Of a stretch of DNA of 64,000 nucleotides, positions 25,963 through 39,400 are shown piece by piece. The number at the start of each line of letters is the position of its first letter. The stretch's first letter is position 1. Under the pieces are notes generated by a model, which was given only the letters and a program-made list of their open reading frames with translations, had not been told where the DNA came from and searched no databases. Made by a program: the position numbers and the translations under genes. Source of the DNA: Parus major (lineage: Eukaryota > Chordata > Aves > Passeriformes > Paridae); assembly GCF_001522545.3 (NCBI RefSeq), contig NC_031770.1:8410044-8474043 (forward strand), written 5' to 3'.

Positions 25963-26760
25963 ACAAATAGAAGGGACCTTTGCAAGCTAATGGCCTGTGT
26001 AACATCACTCAAGCCATTCCCTAAAACTTCCTTGAAGTCCAACACTTGTGACTTACCTTCAGACACCTTTTATGACTTTGTTGACACAACTTTGATTTAT
26101 AAGTTTTCAGTGATGGAGCACCAATTACAACCTTTAATTGGTTGTCTTCCCTGTAAAGAAAAAAAGAAAAAAAAGAAAGTGCTCCATATTCTGGACCTTA
26201 ATTTTTCTAATTTGAACTTCAAGCTATTGAATCTTGTTAAGCCTTTGTCAGCTAGATTGAAGAGTCATCAATTATCAATTTTCATTCCCTTTGATAATAG
26301 ACACTTATAGACTAATAAATTATCCTTTAACCTTTTCTTCATTAACCTAATAGATTGAGCACCAGGAGTCTCTCACTTCCAGGCATATTTTCCACATTTT
26401 TGTTCATTTGTGTGGCTCAGAATTCTCTCTGATTTTTATCTGATTTGATGTATATGTGCAATAGGTCCTCCACCATAATCAAGGATGGAGTTCCATTGTT
26501 TTCCTCTATGCCTTCTTGCAATTCATGTTTGTTTAGCAACAGATCACATTAACTACCACTTTTTTTCCAGCAATGTCTCCCACAATGATTATTCTCAGTT
26601 GCTTCTTTAGTACCATTTACAAGAACAGAATAATTTCTGTCAATTCAGTTTTGTTCCTGGCTGTATGACCTGACATTTCATCAGTCTGAAATGTGTATTG
26701 TGAGCTCAGCAATGCAGAGAGGTCACCAAACAGTCCAACTCTGAATTGTTTATTTGTTGC
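25963..26760 (-). mobile_element. Old CR1 LINE 3' fragment, minus strand
   Basis: Read on the plus strand, the fragment begins with AGAAGGGACCTTTGCAAGC, the complement of a CR1 3' end. The segments that follow, in the right order, are a GTGATGGAGCACCAATTACA block, GCTAGATTGAAGAGTCATC, CCTTTAACCTTTTCTTCATT, TAGATTGAGCACCAGGAGTC, GTGTGGCTCAGAATTCTCTC and finally TTAGCAACAGATCACATTA. These follow the reverse complement of older CR1 subfamilies shared by birds, crocodiles and turtles. An A-rich insertion interrupts it at about 26158-26180. Resemblance is clear to about 26560 and weak after that, so the 26760 limit is uncertain. It is 5'-truncated and has no intact reverse transcriptase frame. Confidence 0.8.
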
Positions 26761-28169
26761 TTCTGAGAATCATATGACAAGGTGCTTGATCCCTGTTTCA
26801 TAGAACACCGGTCTTCTTAGGTGAGAATGGACAATGCATTTTATTTAGTTTGTTTTAATGAACTTTTTAACATTGTGGATTACATCCTTTAACTACTCAG
26901 TGGAAGTATTGATGAAAGTGATGAAAATGGAATTGGCATTTTGAGGAACCTAGAACTGCAATGTAGCCCTTCAAAGATACTGAAATAAAATTCTCCTGCT
27001 AGCAGAATACTTCAAACACAGTTTGCATGAAATTCTTCTTTTCCTTGCATGAACCTTAATTTTTACAAATTCAATCTCTTATAATTTTACCTGAAAATTA
27101 TCTGCAAATCTATTGCAAAAATATTCAAACTAGATTGAAAAGAAATATTCAGGGCAGGGAGGAAAACACACTTTTTTCTCTGTGTTTCTATTTCTTTTCT
27201 GGCAGAAAAATTCCATTAATTTGTTTTTTTTTAAACTAAGACTGTGGTCAAGATTTAATCAAGTAAGGTACTTAAGCACAGAATTTTTGAGGTTGCAGTG
27301 GAGAGTTTACAGTTTTTTATTGAATAGATGTCCTGGTTTTGTTGGGACAAATATTTCTTTTCCTGCAGTGCTGTGTGTTGGGTTTAGGATCAGAATCTTG
27401 GTAACACTCTTATGTTTTAGAAGTCACTGAGCAAGGTTTACACTAAATGAGGCTTTTCCAGCTCATCCTACTGCCTGGCCAGTGAGGAGGCTGGGGTGCA
27501 CAAGAAGCTTGGTGGGGGCACAGCGAGGACATCTGACCCAATATGGCCAAAATTTCATAAAATATGATGTCACACTGAACAAAAAATTTATGGGGAGTTG
27601 TCTGGGGTCTGCTCCTCAGGGACTGAACAATTGTGTTGTTCATCATTTATTTCCTATATTCCTTTATCATCATCTTATTTAACAATTTTATTTGTTCTTA
27701 ATTTTCCCTTAAGTTTTTAATTTTTTTATTATAAATTATAAAGCTTAGTTTTATCATGACTGAACTATGGTTCTGCAGCAGCCGAGGGAAAATATTGTGC
27801 CAATATATGGTGGAGGAAATATAAATTTGAATTAAAACCTCACAATCTTCTTTAGAAGTAACAATTTTTAGGGCAGCACACTGAAGAGTAAAAGGAAGAG
27901 TTGCTTTTTTTATTATTATTAAAAAACTAAATAAATAAAGATAAAGGAGTTATTTAAGACAATAAAAATGGCCAAAAATAATCACGATTTCAAGTGTGGA
28001 TTGAAAGAATAAGGAGACACTTTAAAGTACCAGGGAATTTCTGCTTCTCCAAATACCTCTTCTGTTCTATTTACTCTCTTTAAACAATGTTTAATGCATG
28101 TGTATTCCATGAAGCTTGAAAGCTTGTCTTTAGGGCCAGTAGGGCACCACTCAGTATCTTTTCATGATA
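26761..28169. other. Non-coding, no gene seen
   Basis: AT-rich sequence. TTA/AAAT-type low complexity occurs at about 27905-27939. No recognised repeats or coding regions. Confidence 0.6.
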
Positions 28170-28664
28170 GTACACTGATTTTGGTCTCCTTTCTAAGAGA
28201 AATGCAGGGATATACTGGAGCAAGTCCAAAAGAGGGCCACAAAGATGACAGGGGGGACGGGAACTTCTGTCACATGAAGAGAAGTTGAGAGGGATGGGGC
28301 TGCTCATCCTACAGAAGGCTCAGGAAGGATCTTACCAATGTGTGTTAATACCAGTTGGGACGAAGTAAACCAGTGGTTTTAACCTTTTCAGTGGTGCACA
28401 GGGATGGGATAAGATGTAACAGGCACAAATTGAAAGACCAAAAATTCTGTTAAATGTTAGGAAAACCTAGGAAATGCTTCTTTTTCTTCCCTTTCCCTGA
28501 GGTGATAGCTTCTTTGTCCTTGAAACTTTTCGAAACCTGGCTGGACATGATCCTGGGGCAACCTGCTGTAGTTGGTTGTGCTTTGAGTAGGTCTAGTAGC
28601 CTAGACTGTCTTCAGACTTGCCTTCTGTTAATGCTGACCTATCCTTCATCTCAGTAATGATGAA
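28170..28664 (+). mobile_element. CR1 LINE 3' fragment, plus strand
   Basis: Ordered matches to the CR1 3' region are visible: GATATACTGGAGCAAGTCC (about 28209-28227), AGAGGGCCACAAAGATGA, a GAGAGGGATGGGGCTGCTCA block, GGCTCAGGAAGGATCTTACC, TTTTCAGTGGTGCACAGGG, GGCACAAATTGAAAGACCA and CCTGGCTGGACATGATCCTG, then GGGGCAACCTGCTGTAGTTG. The remainder degrades towards the 3' end near 28664. An internal deletion removes part of the segment before about 28500. It is 5'-truncated like almost all CR1 copies, and non-coding. It shares its orientation with the CR1 at 32088 but is visibly more diverged. Confidence 0.9.
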
Positions 28665-31600
28665 GTTCAGTGAAAATTCATTAAAAGTATTAGCTTTTTC
28701 TTTACAGCATTGCTGCTTTCTTTATTATTAACACACAACAAACCCCAACGTGAGCAGGCAGTTCCCATTTTTAGTCCTGTAGTCAGGGCGACTCAGCAGT
28801 CTCAAGGGGAGCAAAAAACTGGTGATAGCTTCACCTGAGCATCATTTAGGCTGGGTGCTCAGGACCTTGCTTACACCCCCTTTCATTCTCTGTGAAAAAG
28901 GGGATGTAGAGTTACAAGGAGATATGTTGGTCTTCCATGAATATTAGCTCCTTACATAACAAGTAGGCATTAATATCTTATCACTGTGTGCAAAACCCCA
29001 GGCCTCCATATTTTAAAAGGACTTCTTACTTCACCAAGTTGTTTTGGGACCTTTTCACAAGCAGAAAGAGAATCTTGGAGTTTCTTATATAGCCTATGTC
29101 AGCTGTAGACTTTGAAAAGTATGGGGCTGCACTGGGGCCAGTACTGCAATGTCTGGTGAGGGAGACAGAGAAATTGCCCTAGATGATTGTTTTTGCATGC
29201 TTTTAGGCTTTTTATGCTTTTAGGGTGAACAGCCCAGCCACACCGTGGAAAGGCCAGTGAGGAAAGTGGTGGAAGCATCTTCCCTCACACTTGGAGCCTT
29301 CAGCCATCTCTGTGCACATCTGCTCTGCTTCCCTTCCTGGTTTAAGGATGCATCTGAGCCTGACATCCTGGGGCAGACACTTTTCAAATAACTTTAGTGT
29401 GAGTGTAAAAAACACTGAAGGAAGTCAGCTGTGCTGTCGAGATGTGAAAGGCCAGCTTATACAATGAGTTTGCTTGCCATGACGAAATGAAGGAGCAAAT
29501 TGGGGCTGAAGCCTATAATCCAAAACAGTCAGGATTTTCTCCTGTGGTTTGTGGAGCTTATGTCTCCCTCCAGAGTTTAAAGATAGGAAAGATGCTGTTG
29601 GTATTACATATGTAGAGCAGAATGTGTGGACACTTGGAATTCCCCATGCCAAATTGATGAACATTTTATTATCTTCTTTGGGAAGCATCCATAAAAAGCC
29701 AGACCAACATTTTCTGAAAGTTATGAAATAGTTATTAAAAAATGGAAATGTATGCTGTATGTATCTGAAAACTGTCTCTTGGAGCACATATGTTCTATCA
29801 AAGGGAACAAATGCATTGCAAACATAAGGCTATCACATCTGTGAATAAAAGCTCCAAATACCTCTCAAACCTTATTTTGCTTCCCTTTGGTTTCAGCTTC
29901 TATCTTAATGGAAATTTTTCTAGAGTGTAATGGTTTGGCACAGTTGCAGAGCACAAGACCAAAAAAAAAAAACCAAGAGATAAAGCCTGAGTTGTTATGT
30001 AATGCTGACCAAGACTCTTTTATCCCTGCTTTACCCACATCATCTTCTATTATATTTGCTTTACAGACATATATTGAGTGAGAGGATAACTACAATATAC
30101 AAGAGAAAACAAACTAAATTCTGGAGGTTGTATTCTGCTGCCATTCATAGATGTAAAAGTTTCAGAACAGCTTGTTCTTTTTTATTCAAGATCCATAAAT
30201 CTCTAAACTGCAGTCAGTGAGAAAACCTGCCTCTTTCTAAATGGTCAGGTAACTGTACAGGGAATGTGTTTTGGAGCTTCAGCTCCTTCCTCTTTTTGAT
30301 TTTTTTCATCACTGCTGCTTAAAGTTGTCTAACTAGTAAGGAGAGGCTCATCTAGGAAAATCATCCAAGCTAGAGTACTCCAGCAGCCTAACACATATCA
30401 CTGACTGCGTGCTGAAAGTCACAGCAAAGCTTCATTCAGATCTTCCTGTTGCTAGAATTTGAGGATAAATTAATTAGATGTGCAGCTTATGCTGATTAAC
30501 TGTGAGGTGGCAAGAGAGTTGCAGTGATTTCCACTGTGTAATACAGATGTACTGTTCAATTGCTGACCACTGAAGAGCACGTGGGCTTCTCTCCTCCTTA
30601 AGATCAGCTGAAATTTCCAGGTTGGGCTAGAATAGCATCCAGCTGACTTATTTGGATCAACAAGGAAACAAGGAGGGGTGCATCCCTGGACTGTGTGTCA
30701 TCACTGAATCTTGAATGCAGAAGATGCCCTTACTGTCAGCCTCAAGTGCTCATCACAGGGCCAGATAACTGCATGGGGAAAGATTTTTTCCAGAATCCTT
30801 ATGTACAGGTTGTCTTTGAGCTGGTTTTGAAAAATCATTCTCCAGATGTTTGAATATCAGATCTCACTCCACCCAAGATCGTAATGACTCCTATTCTTGG
30901 AGATAGTAAGGGTGATTTATTGTCTGTGATACCAGGTGTAGTGATGATGGGCCTCAGTCCTGCTGCCCAGTTTCAGTTGCTGAAAATATCATGAAAAGGT
31001 CTTTGAAGACATTCATTTATTAGTTTATGAGAATAATTCACACAGTATTTTTACCTGGTTGTCTTTTCATGTGTGCTCTGGCTGGGGGCTATCCTTTTTT
31101 TTAAGTTGCAGATTTCCCCCCAACTATCAGGGTTCTAACATATTTAAAATGGAGAAACAAAAAATGTTGCCTTAGAGGTTTCTGGTTTGCTTGTTTTTTG
31201 GGTTTTTTTTTCCATCTGAAGTTTCTTGATTGTAGATCAATTTTTCAAGAAATACACATGGAACCTTGAATCTTATAATGAAATATCTGGCAGCAGAGGT
31301 GATTACCGCTGACCTACTGCTAGGGACCAACTTATAGATGTGGTGACCTGTGTATCACTTCTCTGTGAAACATCCTCTGAGTCTCCTTTTCCTATGGGCT
31401 ATGTCAGGAGCCAGACAGTTTCCTTCTGAAAGCCAGAGCAGATAGGTCATATTTGAAACCTGACAGCATTGCCACTCCCCATTGCAGACTGAATCCAGTT
31501 ACATTCCTAAGGCCACAGCTGTAAAGCAAGTTTGTGGTTTTATTTTTGCTCTTTTCCAGCCATATTTTTAGTGCTCCCTATAATAAATCTTCATGTTTTG

Positions 31601-31799
31601 ATTATGTGTAAAAAGACAGTGACTAGAGACAGAACACAGCACTACCAAAATAAACTCACTTAATGCACAATGGTCCTGCCACAAGCACGGACTCCCATCT
31701 TTGCCTAAACTTAATCTCATTTGAAGTGGTGCAGAGAGAAACATGGGCAGAAGGGAACAGCCCTGTCCCAGTGAAAAGGAAATAAAATTAAAAAGAAAG
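28665..31799. other. Non-coding, no gene seen
   Basis: AT-rich sequence. An A12 run lies at 29961-29972. Open frames (for example 120 codons on the minus strand, 29425-29787) are without domains. Confidence 0.6.
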
Positions 31800-31960
31800 A
31801 GCACAAATATATATACACGCTGGCAAAACGTGCACAAGGGGTTGCCTAGCAATTCTGCAGACGATTTGGGCGGTCTGGGGACCGCGTTCAGAATGAACTT
31901 GAAGGAGGAGGCAGAGCTGGTAGCGCCAAGCTCTTCAACGTGGCAAGTTGGCCACTGTTT
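31800..31960. promoter_or_regulatory. CpG-dense patch with RFX X-box-like motif
   Basis: Eight CpGs lie between 31818 and 31940, including a CCGCG, in a window where CpGs are otherwise many tens to hundreds of bases apart. GTTGCCTAGCAAT at 31841-31853 is the reverse complement of ATTGCTAGGCAAC. That matches the RFX-family X-box (GTTGCTAGGCAAC) at all but the first two positions. A TATATATA run lies just upstream (31809-31816). Frames on both strands cross the patch without domains. It could be a small promoter or enhancer, or part of an unrecognised element. There is no direct evidence of transcription. Confidence 0.3.
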
Positions 31961-32087
31961 CCTAAGGCTCAAAGTAGCAATTTACTTGCTTAGAAAATGA
32001 GTCCCTGGGAGCCACCAGCATTGAGACGTGGCCATGGGGCAGGGGCCTGTGGAATGGAGGGGCAGGGTGGAGAGCCAGGCTGCCTGA

Positions 32088-32580
32088 TTTTTGTGCCCCT
32101 CACTACGAGAAAGACATTGAGGTGCTGGAGCAAGTCCAGAGAAGGGCAAGGAAGCAGGTGAAAGGAGCACAAGTCCCATGAGGAGAGGCAGAGGGAGCTG
32201 GGGAAGCTCAGCCTGGAGAAAAGGAGGCTCAGGGGAAACCTTCTTGCTGTCTACAGCTCCCTGAAAGGATGCTGTAGTGTGGTGGGCATCGATTTCTTCT
32301 CCCAGGTAACAAGATGAGATGATGATGATGAGAGGAAATGGCCTCAAGTTGCGCTAAGGGAGTGTTAGACTGGCCATTATGAATTTCTTTTTCATACACA
32401 GAGTTATAAAGCATTGGAGCAGGCTTCCCAGGTGAAGTCACCATCCCTGGAAATGTTTTAAAAACATGCAGATCCTTCCTTGAGGGCATGATTTAATGGT
32501 GAGCAGAGTAGCGGTGCTAAGCTGCAGTTGGACTTGGCGATCGTAAAGGAATTTTCCAACCTTAATTATTCCACGATTCC
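32088..32580 (+). mobile_element. CR1 LINE 3' end, best-preserved copy
   Basis: An almost continuous match to an avian CR1 3' region runs from TGCCCCTCACTACGAGAAAG through GACATTGAGGTGCTGGAGCA, CAGAGAAGGGCAAGGAAGC, GAGGAGAGGCAGAGGGAGCT, TTCTCCCAGGTAACAAGATG, GAGGAAATGGCCTCAAGTTG, CACCATCCCTGGAAATGTTT, GTTGGACTTGGCGATCGTAA and TTTTCCAACCTTAATTATTC. It ends at CCACGATTCC, which corresponds to the short ATTCTATG-type tail of CR1. A small GAT/ATG repeat (about 32313-32330) has expanded inside it. Retained CpGs and low visible divergence suggest it is the youngest insertion here. It has no coding capacity. Confidence 0.95.
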
Positions 32581-35500
32581 AACGCCACTGCTCAGCATGT
32601 GATGGCCAGCATGGATTATCCTGGGGTGCAGGCAGCTCAGAGGCTGCCAGGGCTGGGTGATGGATACAGGAGCCCTGGAGGATGTCACTGTCCCAGGGGT
32701 GCAGCCAGGCTCTGGTGTCTTGCTGGTTTCTCAGAGCTCCTCATCACCTCTGCCTATGCACCAGATGATATGTTATAAACCCTTCTAGGGTGCACTTGGT
32801 GGTGCCAAGTACTTTGGTTGAGAGGGAAGTGTTAAATGCCTTTGTTTAAGGCTGCATTTCTAAAAGCACTTAGCAAACCTTATAGAAAGCAGCAACTTTT
32901 GAAATCTGAAGCTCTAAGTGAAGTTCCAACTTTTTTCAAAAATACCTTTTAGACATTTTCCTCTAGAAGAACTTTCTTGAGCCGAGAAGATTTCTCTATG
33001 TCTCTTTCAGCAAATGAAATCACTCTTGTCAAGTTCAAGTCCTAGCTCAGACCACATCTAATTTTAAAATTCTAATTTCTCTTCTCCTTTCAGTGTTAAT
33101 TTACACTTTCAGTGGAAAGCTCATATTTCTAAAATCCAGTTCAATGTTTCATGCTTCATATCAAAGAGTGGGGAAGGGGCTGAGACCAAAGAAATGTTTT
33201 CCCATTTTTTTTTTCTTGGGACGTGGACAAGATCTATTTGGAAGTTTCACATTTATTCTTTATTAGCTTTTTCCTAATGAGTGGCTGAGTACATTTCTAG
33301 TTTGAAACACATTTATTTTTTTTATCCCTTGAAAAGCAGAATTTCTTTTTCTCCCATACCTATATCTAGCACCTTTCTGTTTTTTCAAAGATTTAACTTC
33401 CTAGGAACTCCTAGAATTATATATCTCATCCATAATCTCTAAATTAAAGAGAATTTCTATTAAACCATAAGTAAGGTACTTGCTTTAGAAATATGTGTTC
33501 AAAGAAACCACTAAACTTCATGGCTCTATCAATATGTACTTATCTCCTAATGGTAGACGTGTTTAATATATATGTAAATAAGAGTTATTAGCAGAGATTG
33601 CATGTTTGGCTATAACTGTGGGTACCAGAAAAATACCCTGGGGATCTTTTAAACTCTTCTTTGTTTTATTCTACATGAGAATGATAAGATTTCTATTGAA
33701 TTAAATTTAATTTTATTTAAATTATCTTGATGTGTACCCAGAAAGTGTCCATTTAAAGGAAAATGTGCACCTGATTTCAGAGATGGATACTTTTATACTT
33801 CTCTTTGATCACAAGGGAATATGGCAGGAACATTTTATTTCAGTGTTACTTTATTAAGGGAGAGCTGATACAGAAAGTGTGATGTGCCCTGTAATTTGAT
33901 ATGGACATTTTCTAACCTTTGAAACAAACTGTGGAAGTGTAGATCAGTCCTTGGGCTGAGCTAGAGTGGATATTTTTTGTCACCTATTTCTGGTGTCCTG
34001 GCAGTATTTTTCCTTATCAAACCCATAAATTATGTCATATCTATTTCTGTTCTTTCTTTGAATCAGTCAAGGTTGTGGGTTTGTTATTTTTTTTTTTTTT
34101 CATTAGCTGTTTTAGAGTGTCACTTCTATTCCTGACATCTGTATTTCTAGAAGAATTTGTGTGACATTTTTGCATGCTTAGCACTTGCAAAAATTGGAAT
34201 TTATGAGCTCACTTTGCATACAACAACCATATTTACATCTCTGATGTTCACTAATTGAACTAGGAGCATGTAGGCAATCCTAGCACAGACAGTCCAAAAG
34301 GGGATGTGAAAGTCAAAATAGGTGTTTCAGGGCTATGTCTGGACAAGCATTTTAAGGGCTGTTTTGGACATGCTGCCTCAAAAGCTATTTTAGTAGAGTG
34401 GAAAAGCCCAACCAACTACTTTGTTCTGCATTTGCATTGTTCACAGCTTCCCTTCAGAAACTGGGTGTGAATGAAAGCCAGCAGCTCAGGGCTGGGGGGT
34501 TAAGAAGAATCTTTCTCACAGATCTGAAGCTCTCTGCCACTCAGTGCAATATACCTATTTCCCAAAACTTGGGAAAATTGAAAACTACAGTGTTATAGGG
34601 ATAAAATGTCTGGTTTGGATTTTTTGTTTGATTTTAGTTTTCATTGTGTATTTCTAGGTCAGGGAGAGGATGTAAAACCAGGTTCATGACACAAAGATTG
34701 ACAATTCAGATATGCCAGGGAGAAATGTGTAAGAAAAGCCTGGAAAGATGCTAAGGATGTGGTGGGAACTAGGTGCTGCACAGATACCATGTGGGAACAC
34801 CACATCTTTATTAAATATGAAACAAAAGATAGGCAATTTGTGTTTCATCTGTACCATCCTTATGCTCAGTTAGGAGGATGCCCAGAAATCCTCAGGCTCT
34901 GAGTGTCAGGCTGATTGGGTCAAATCCTGCTGTGGAAGAGCACAAATGGGACAATATGAGAGCAAGACATATTATCTATACCATAGGTGCCTATATCACA
35001 TACCCAGGCTCAGGAATTATGTTGAAGAACAGAAAATAAGCCCTTATCTGTGGTGCCTGGCTCTGACACCCAAGAGAGCACTGAGTTTAGCATAACACCA
35101 TGGAGACAGCTTTTAAAGTTATGTAGAGAAACTGGGAATGTGTGTGTGTAAGTAGATAGAGTTTTCTTAAGTCACTGGGTGAGAAAGTTAGAGTTCAGGG
35201 TTTAAGCTATATTAGAGAATGAGAGATAATATGGAGGATTTAAGGCATTGCCCCTTTCTTCTTCTTCCTTCTTCATCTTCTTCTGGGTGTTTTTGGGCAA
35301 TAATGAGTGATTGGACAAAGAAATTTGCAGTGCAGCACATAGCTGTTGGGTCATTGGGTCACTAAGAAAAATAACTTACTTGGCTTTGGATTATTGGACA
35401 AATTGACACATAAAAGACCTTGGAGAGATTCTTCGCTCTCCATTTCACACCTTTCTATCTTACTGTAAGTAGCTCCTTGTACTCTGTATATGTAATATAG

Positions 35501-36343
35501 ATAAGGAAAGAATAAACAACCAAGCACAAACACAAAAAAAACCAGCCTTTCTCTCGTCAGTCTCAGTCCTGGGGAAAAGAACCAAACCACCAATGTCACA
35601 CCCTGACAGAATTACCTGCTGCATGGGTGTCCCCAGCCTGGGATCTGCCTCATCCATGGCAGGCAGCAGAGCCAGTGGTGTTTCCTTACCTCAGTGTGTT
35701 TCCTGTGGCAAGAGCTTGTTCAAACCCACTGTTCCTTTGTCAGCATCAGCAATTCCTCAGTACTGAAAAGGAGCTGAAGATTAATGTGTGTTTATTGCTA
35801 GAGTTGCTGGCTCTTCCATACAGAAAAGCATCACCTGTTAGGAGAAAACAAAACATCAAGTTTTATAAATGACGTTGTTTCCATACCTGGAGGCTGCACC
35901 AACAGCACTACCCTCATGAGAGATTTTACCTCTCCCTTATCAGGTTTGCTAAATGTAACTGGGCTGATTGGGTTCCTCTCCTTCATTCAAGGTTTTTGGG
36001 TAGAATTTCAGCTATATAAATGTCTCTCCTGGGTCAGATTAGATCTCACTATCTAATGTAACTTGAATATTGAAATTACTTGGAATTTTTCCTCTCCTTT
36101 TTCTTGTCAATTTTCTTTTCTTTCCAAACTGTTGCCTTTGGGAACTTTTCAGTTGCAGAAAATACTTCTGTACTTCTCTGCATAAATAGATAATGGAAAT
36201 TCTAAGAAATCCAAGTTTATTCTCAGACTTATTTAAAAAGCAGGGTAATCATTTCAAAATATGCTCCAGATTACAAGTTGCAAAAGAACACCTACCAATT
36301 GATATGAGAGCATTGAAAAATTTCATTTTTCTGGCATGTTATG
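32581..36343. other. Non-coding, no gene seen
   Basis: The first 150 bp after the CR1 are GC-richer, then AT-rich. A T14 run lies at 34087-34100 and a CTT-rich tract at 35254-35285. No recognised genes or elements. Confidence 0.6.
35254..35285. repeat. Imperfect CTT/TTC microsatellite
   Basis: Pyrimidine-only CTT units with occasional CCTT and an ATC interruption. Typical simple repeat. Confidence 0.8.
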
Positions 36344-36419
36344 AGATAAAACAAAATAATTAATAAAATTTAAATAAATCAAATACAAAAAATCAAGGTT
36401 AAAATAAATTAAAAACAAA
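36344..36419. repeat. A-rich low-complexity stretch
   Basis: Adenine-dominated sequence of AAAT, AAAC and AATAAA-like units with almost no G. It is not tied to a recognisable element. Confidence 0.7.
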
Positions 36420-39400
36420 CCCTGATGGATCAAGTGAAATATTTTTACTTCAATTAAAAGATTTTGATATTTGCAAAATAAATATTTAGACATAAGTGTC
36501 ATAGTTAGGAATTAGACTGTCTTTAAAAGGTTTATTTTAGAACATTTTAAAATGCTATTGAAATTATCATGGCGAACCTTTTATCATTTTCTTCTTTTTT
36601 TTTTTCCCCCAAAGTGGAATGTTCTGCTTAAAATCTGTTCTTTTTTCATGTGCTACACAGTCCAAAAAGTATCTACTGCCAACACATCAATTTAGTGCTA
36701 TATTTAGTGCAATTCAGTCACATACTGAATTCTTCTCACCTTACTCACTGCATGCCCCTGCTCAGGTCAAGGGTTGGATTTGAGCAGTCAAGCAAAGGTA
36801 TTTTGGCCATTTTTTACTTCCTGGATCAAGATTCCCAAACTATCTGGATGTGAGGGACCCGGATGAGCCACAAGAAAAAATACCTAATTGCAAATCGAAG
36901 AAAAATGACCCCTTCAGTTGGATGAAAAAATTAATTTCTAATTAATTTCTGGGGTTTTTTTGTGTAGTGATGCAAACCTTCTTGCTACTTCCATTTGGGT
37001 GTGTCAAACCCATGTAACAGGGAGAATATTTCTGTTGCTGTGGATGTTACAAAGTACTGATGCCCACGTGGATGTGCCTTTTCTGGTTTGGTGTTACCAA
37101 CTTAAGTGTCAGTTTTCGAAATATTTACTCTATCTGCAGAGCAGATGGACTGGAAACGTTCGTGTGAGTAAATATTTGCCATATATGCACTGCACAATCT
37201 GGCTGCATCCTTGCTCTTACTCTATAATTTATGCTTTTTTTAAACAGCAATGAGGAAACCTCAAAAGATTCAAAGGTTCATTTGGATTCTCATAAACACC
37301 AAAAGCTTGGATGCTTTCCTTTGCCTCTTGGGGTTTCTATAGGAAATTTGGTGAAGGAGCTTTCTGCAGCACTGTAGCTCAGGATTCTAGTTCTCCTTCT
37401 AGCTAGGTGCAGAAAAAGTGGGATAGCTGCAAGTTAGCATGGACATTCACTGCATATATTTAGATTCCAGTACATAGTACCTTTAACATTCACATCAAAT
37501 ATGAGGTTTAGTATAGACAATTCTATTTTTATCTAAAAAAATCTCACCTGCTTTTAGCCTGGTTTTTTGGTTTTGATTTTTAAATACCTAGTTCTGTTCA
37601 AGACCCCATATAAGATAAATTGCATTTGGCTACTGTCAGTTGAATATGTCACCTACAAACTCATTTACCTCCTCTTTTGCTAGAGAAGGAGAGTTTCAAA
37701 GCACATTCACCAACAAGAAAGAGGAGAGAAATAGGAAATTGTTGGGGTTTTTTTAATTATACTTTTAAATTATTTTTGTCTAAAGATTTATTAAAAGGAG
37801 AAGAAAACCCCCTAAAGTTCTGAAGGAATATTAACATAACATGCCTGTAACTCAAGCTGTGTTTAATGAGAGGCGCTGTTTTTTTCTGCCATGAGGGCTG
37901 GAGTCCAATGAGTGATAGCTATGAAAGAGGTCACATACATATTCATCAAATTCGACATGCACATGTAAACTGGTTTTAATAGGCCATGACAGCAGAAGTT
38001 GTGTCAGGCAAATAGCTGCACATGTGCTCATTCCCTCGACTGGCATATTTAGCCATTATCACTCTGGTATCCATGGATGAAATATTAGCTTGTTAACTTA
38101 AGACCATCAGTTGTTGCTGATGCTTAGTGGCAACCAAAAAAAGCACAGATTCCCTCTACAACTTTATTATGTACAGAGCTAGCACTGAATTATTACAATT
38201 TCACTGTAATATTTCCATTTCCTTCCCTTATTTATTATGGAGGACATTTGTAAGTGATAAATTGGAATGCAGCTACAATATAAATAAAGGGACTATTGAT
38301 TCAAAAATACTCCAAGGACTGAACCCCATGAATTTCTTACACTGTGCTTCTGATTGTACATTCAGAAGGGACAATGTTTCTACAGCATTAATTTTTCCAT
38401 GAGCACAGAGCAGCATGTTTGTGTATTGGCACACACACGCACAAAAATAAACCAAAGGAAAATACAACCCTTCAGAAGCCTCAGCACAGCGAGGGGTAAA
38501 CGAGCACACTGGGACAGGTGTAAATCAGTGTATCCACTGCATCCCACTGGGTTGTTTTGCTGAAGGTGTGACAGCTCAGTTAATAGTTTACCTCTCTCCT
38601 AGCACTAGAAAAAAGGAATACTAGGTCCTCCTTTTCCCTTCTTTTAGGGGAATAGCCTCTTCCTAAACTAGGAAACAATTAGTGAATGGCACCTCTGTAC
38701 AGACAGCAGGCTTACTGAGACTACTGCTTTACATTTTAAGAAGAAAGGTGCACTGTATTTTGGTCTTTTCCCCAAACTGATGCTTTAAAATTACAGATTT
38801 TGTCTGACATGTGGGACTGGGCTATGATGGTGTGTTTGAAATAGAGGTCTAGACTACCACAGCAGCAAATTTACCTTTGTATGGCACAAGAGGGATGCAT
38901 TGCTTCACAGACCTGTCTTGGTTAAGAAACCTGAAGTGAGAGTTGAATAAGGAGAAAAACCTAAAAAAACATTAAATCTTTTGTGCTCTAATTATGTATT
39001 CTGAGGTGTGAAAGATTTGCTTTTCGGAAGAGGTTCCCTTGCATTTCTTGAAAAGCTTTTGCAAATATTGAGAAATAGTGAAAGCAGATGTCAGGCTTGG
39101 ACAAATTACAGTGTACTTGATTGTAATTTAAAAGTAATAAAACAAGTCAGCACTGAGCAGCTCATCTCAGTAAAGAAGGAAGTAATTCCCTCTGTAAACA
39201 AGTCCCTCCCTTTCCATGTCAGCTCACTAGACACGGTTGCCCAGATCAGGAGGACAAAACCTGTAGGTGCAGGGATGTGGAAGGTGGGTTTCAAACTTTA
39301 TGCTCCTCCAGAGTGCTGGCTCATGACATGGGAGAGGAAAGAGGGCAGGAAGCTTAAAATGATGTTTAGTTTTCTTTTACTCAAGGACAGTAACTGTCTC

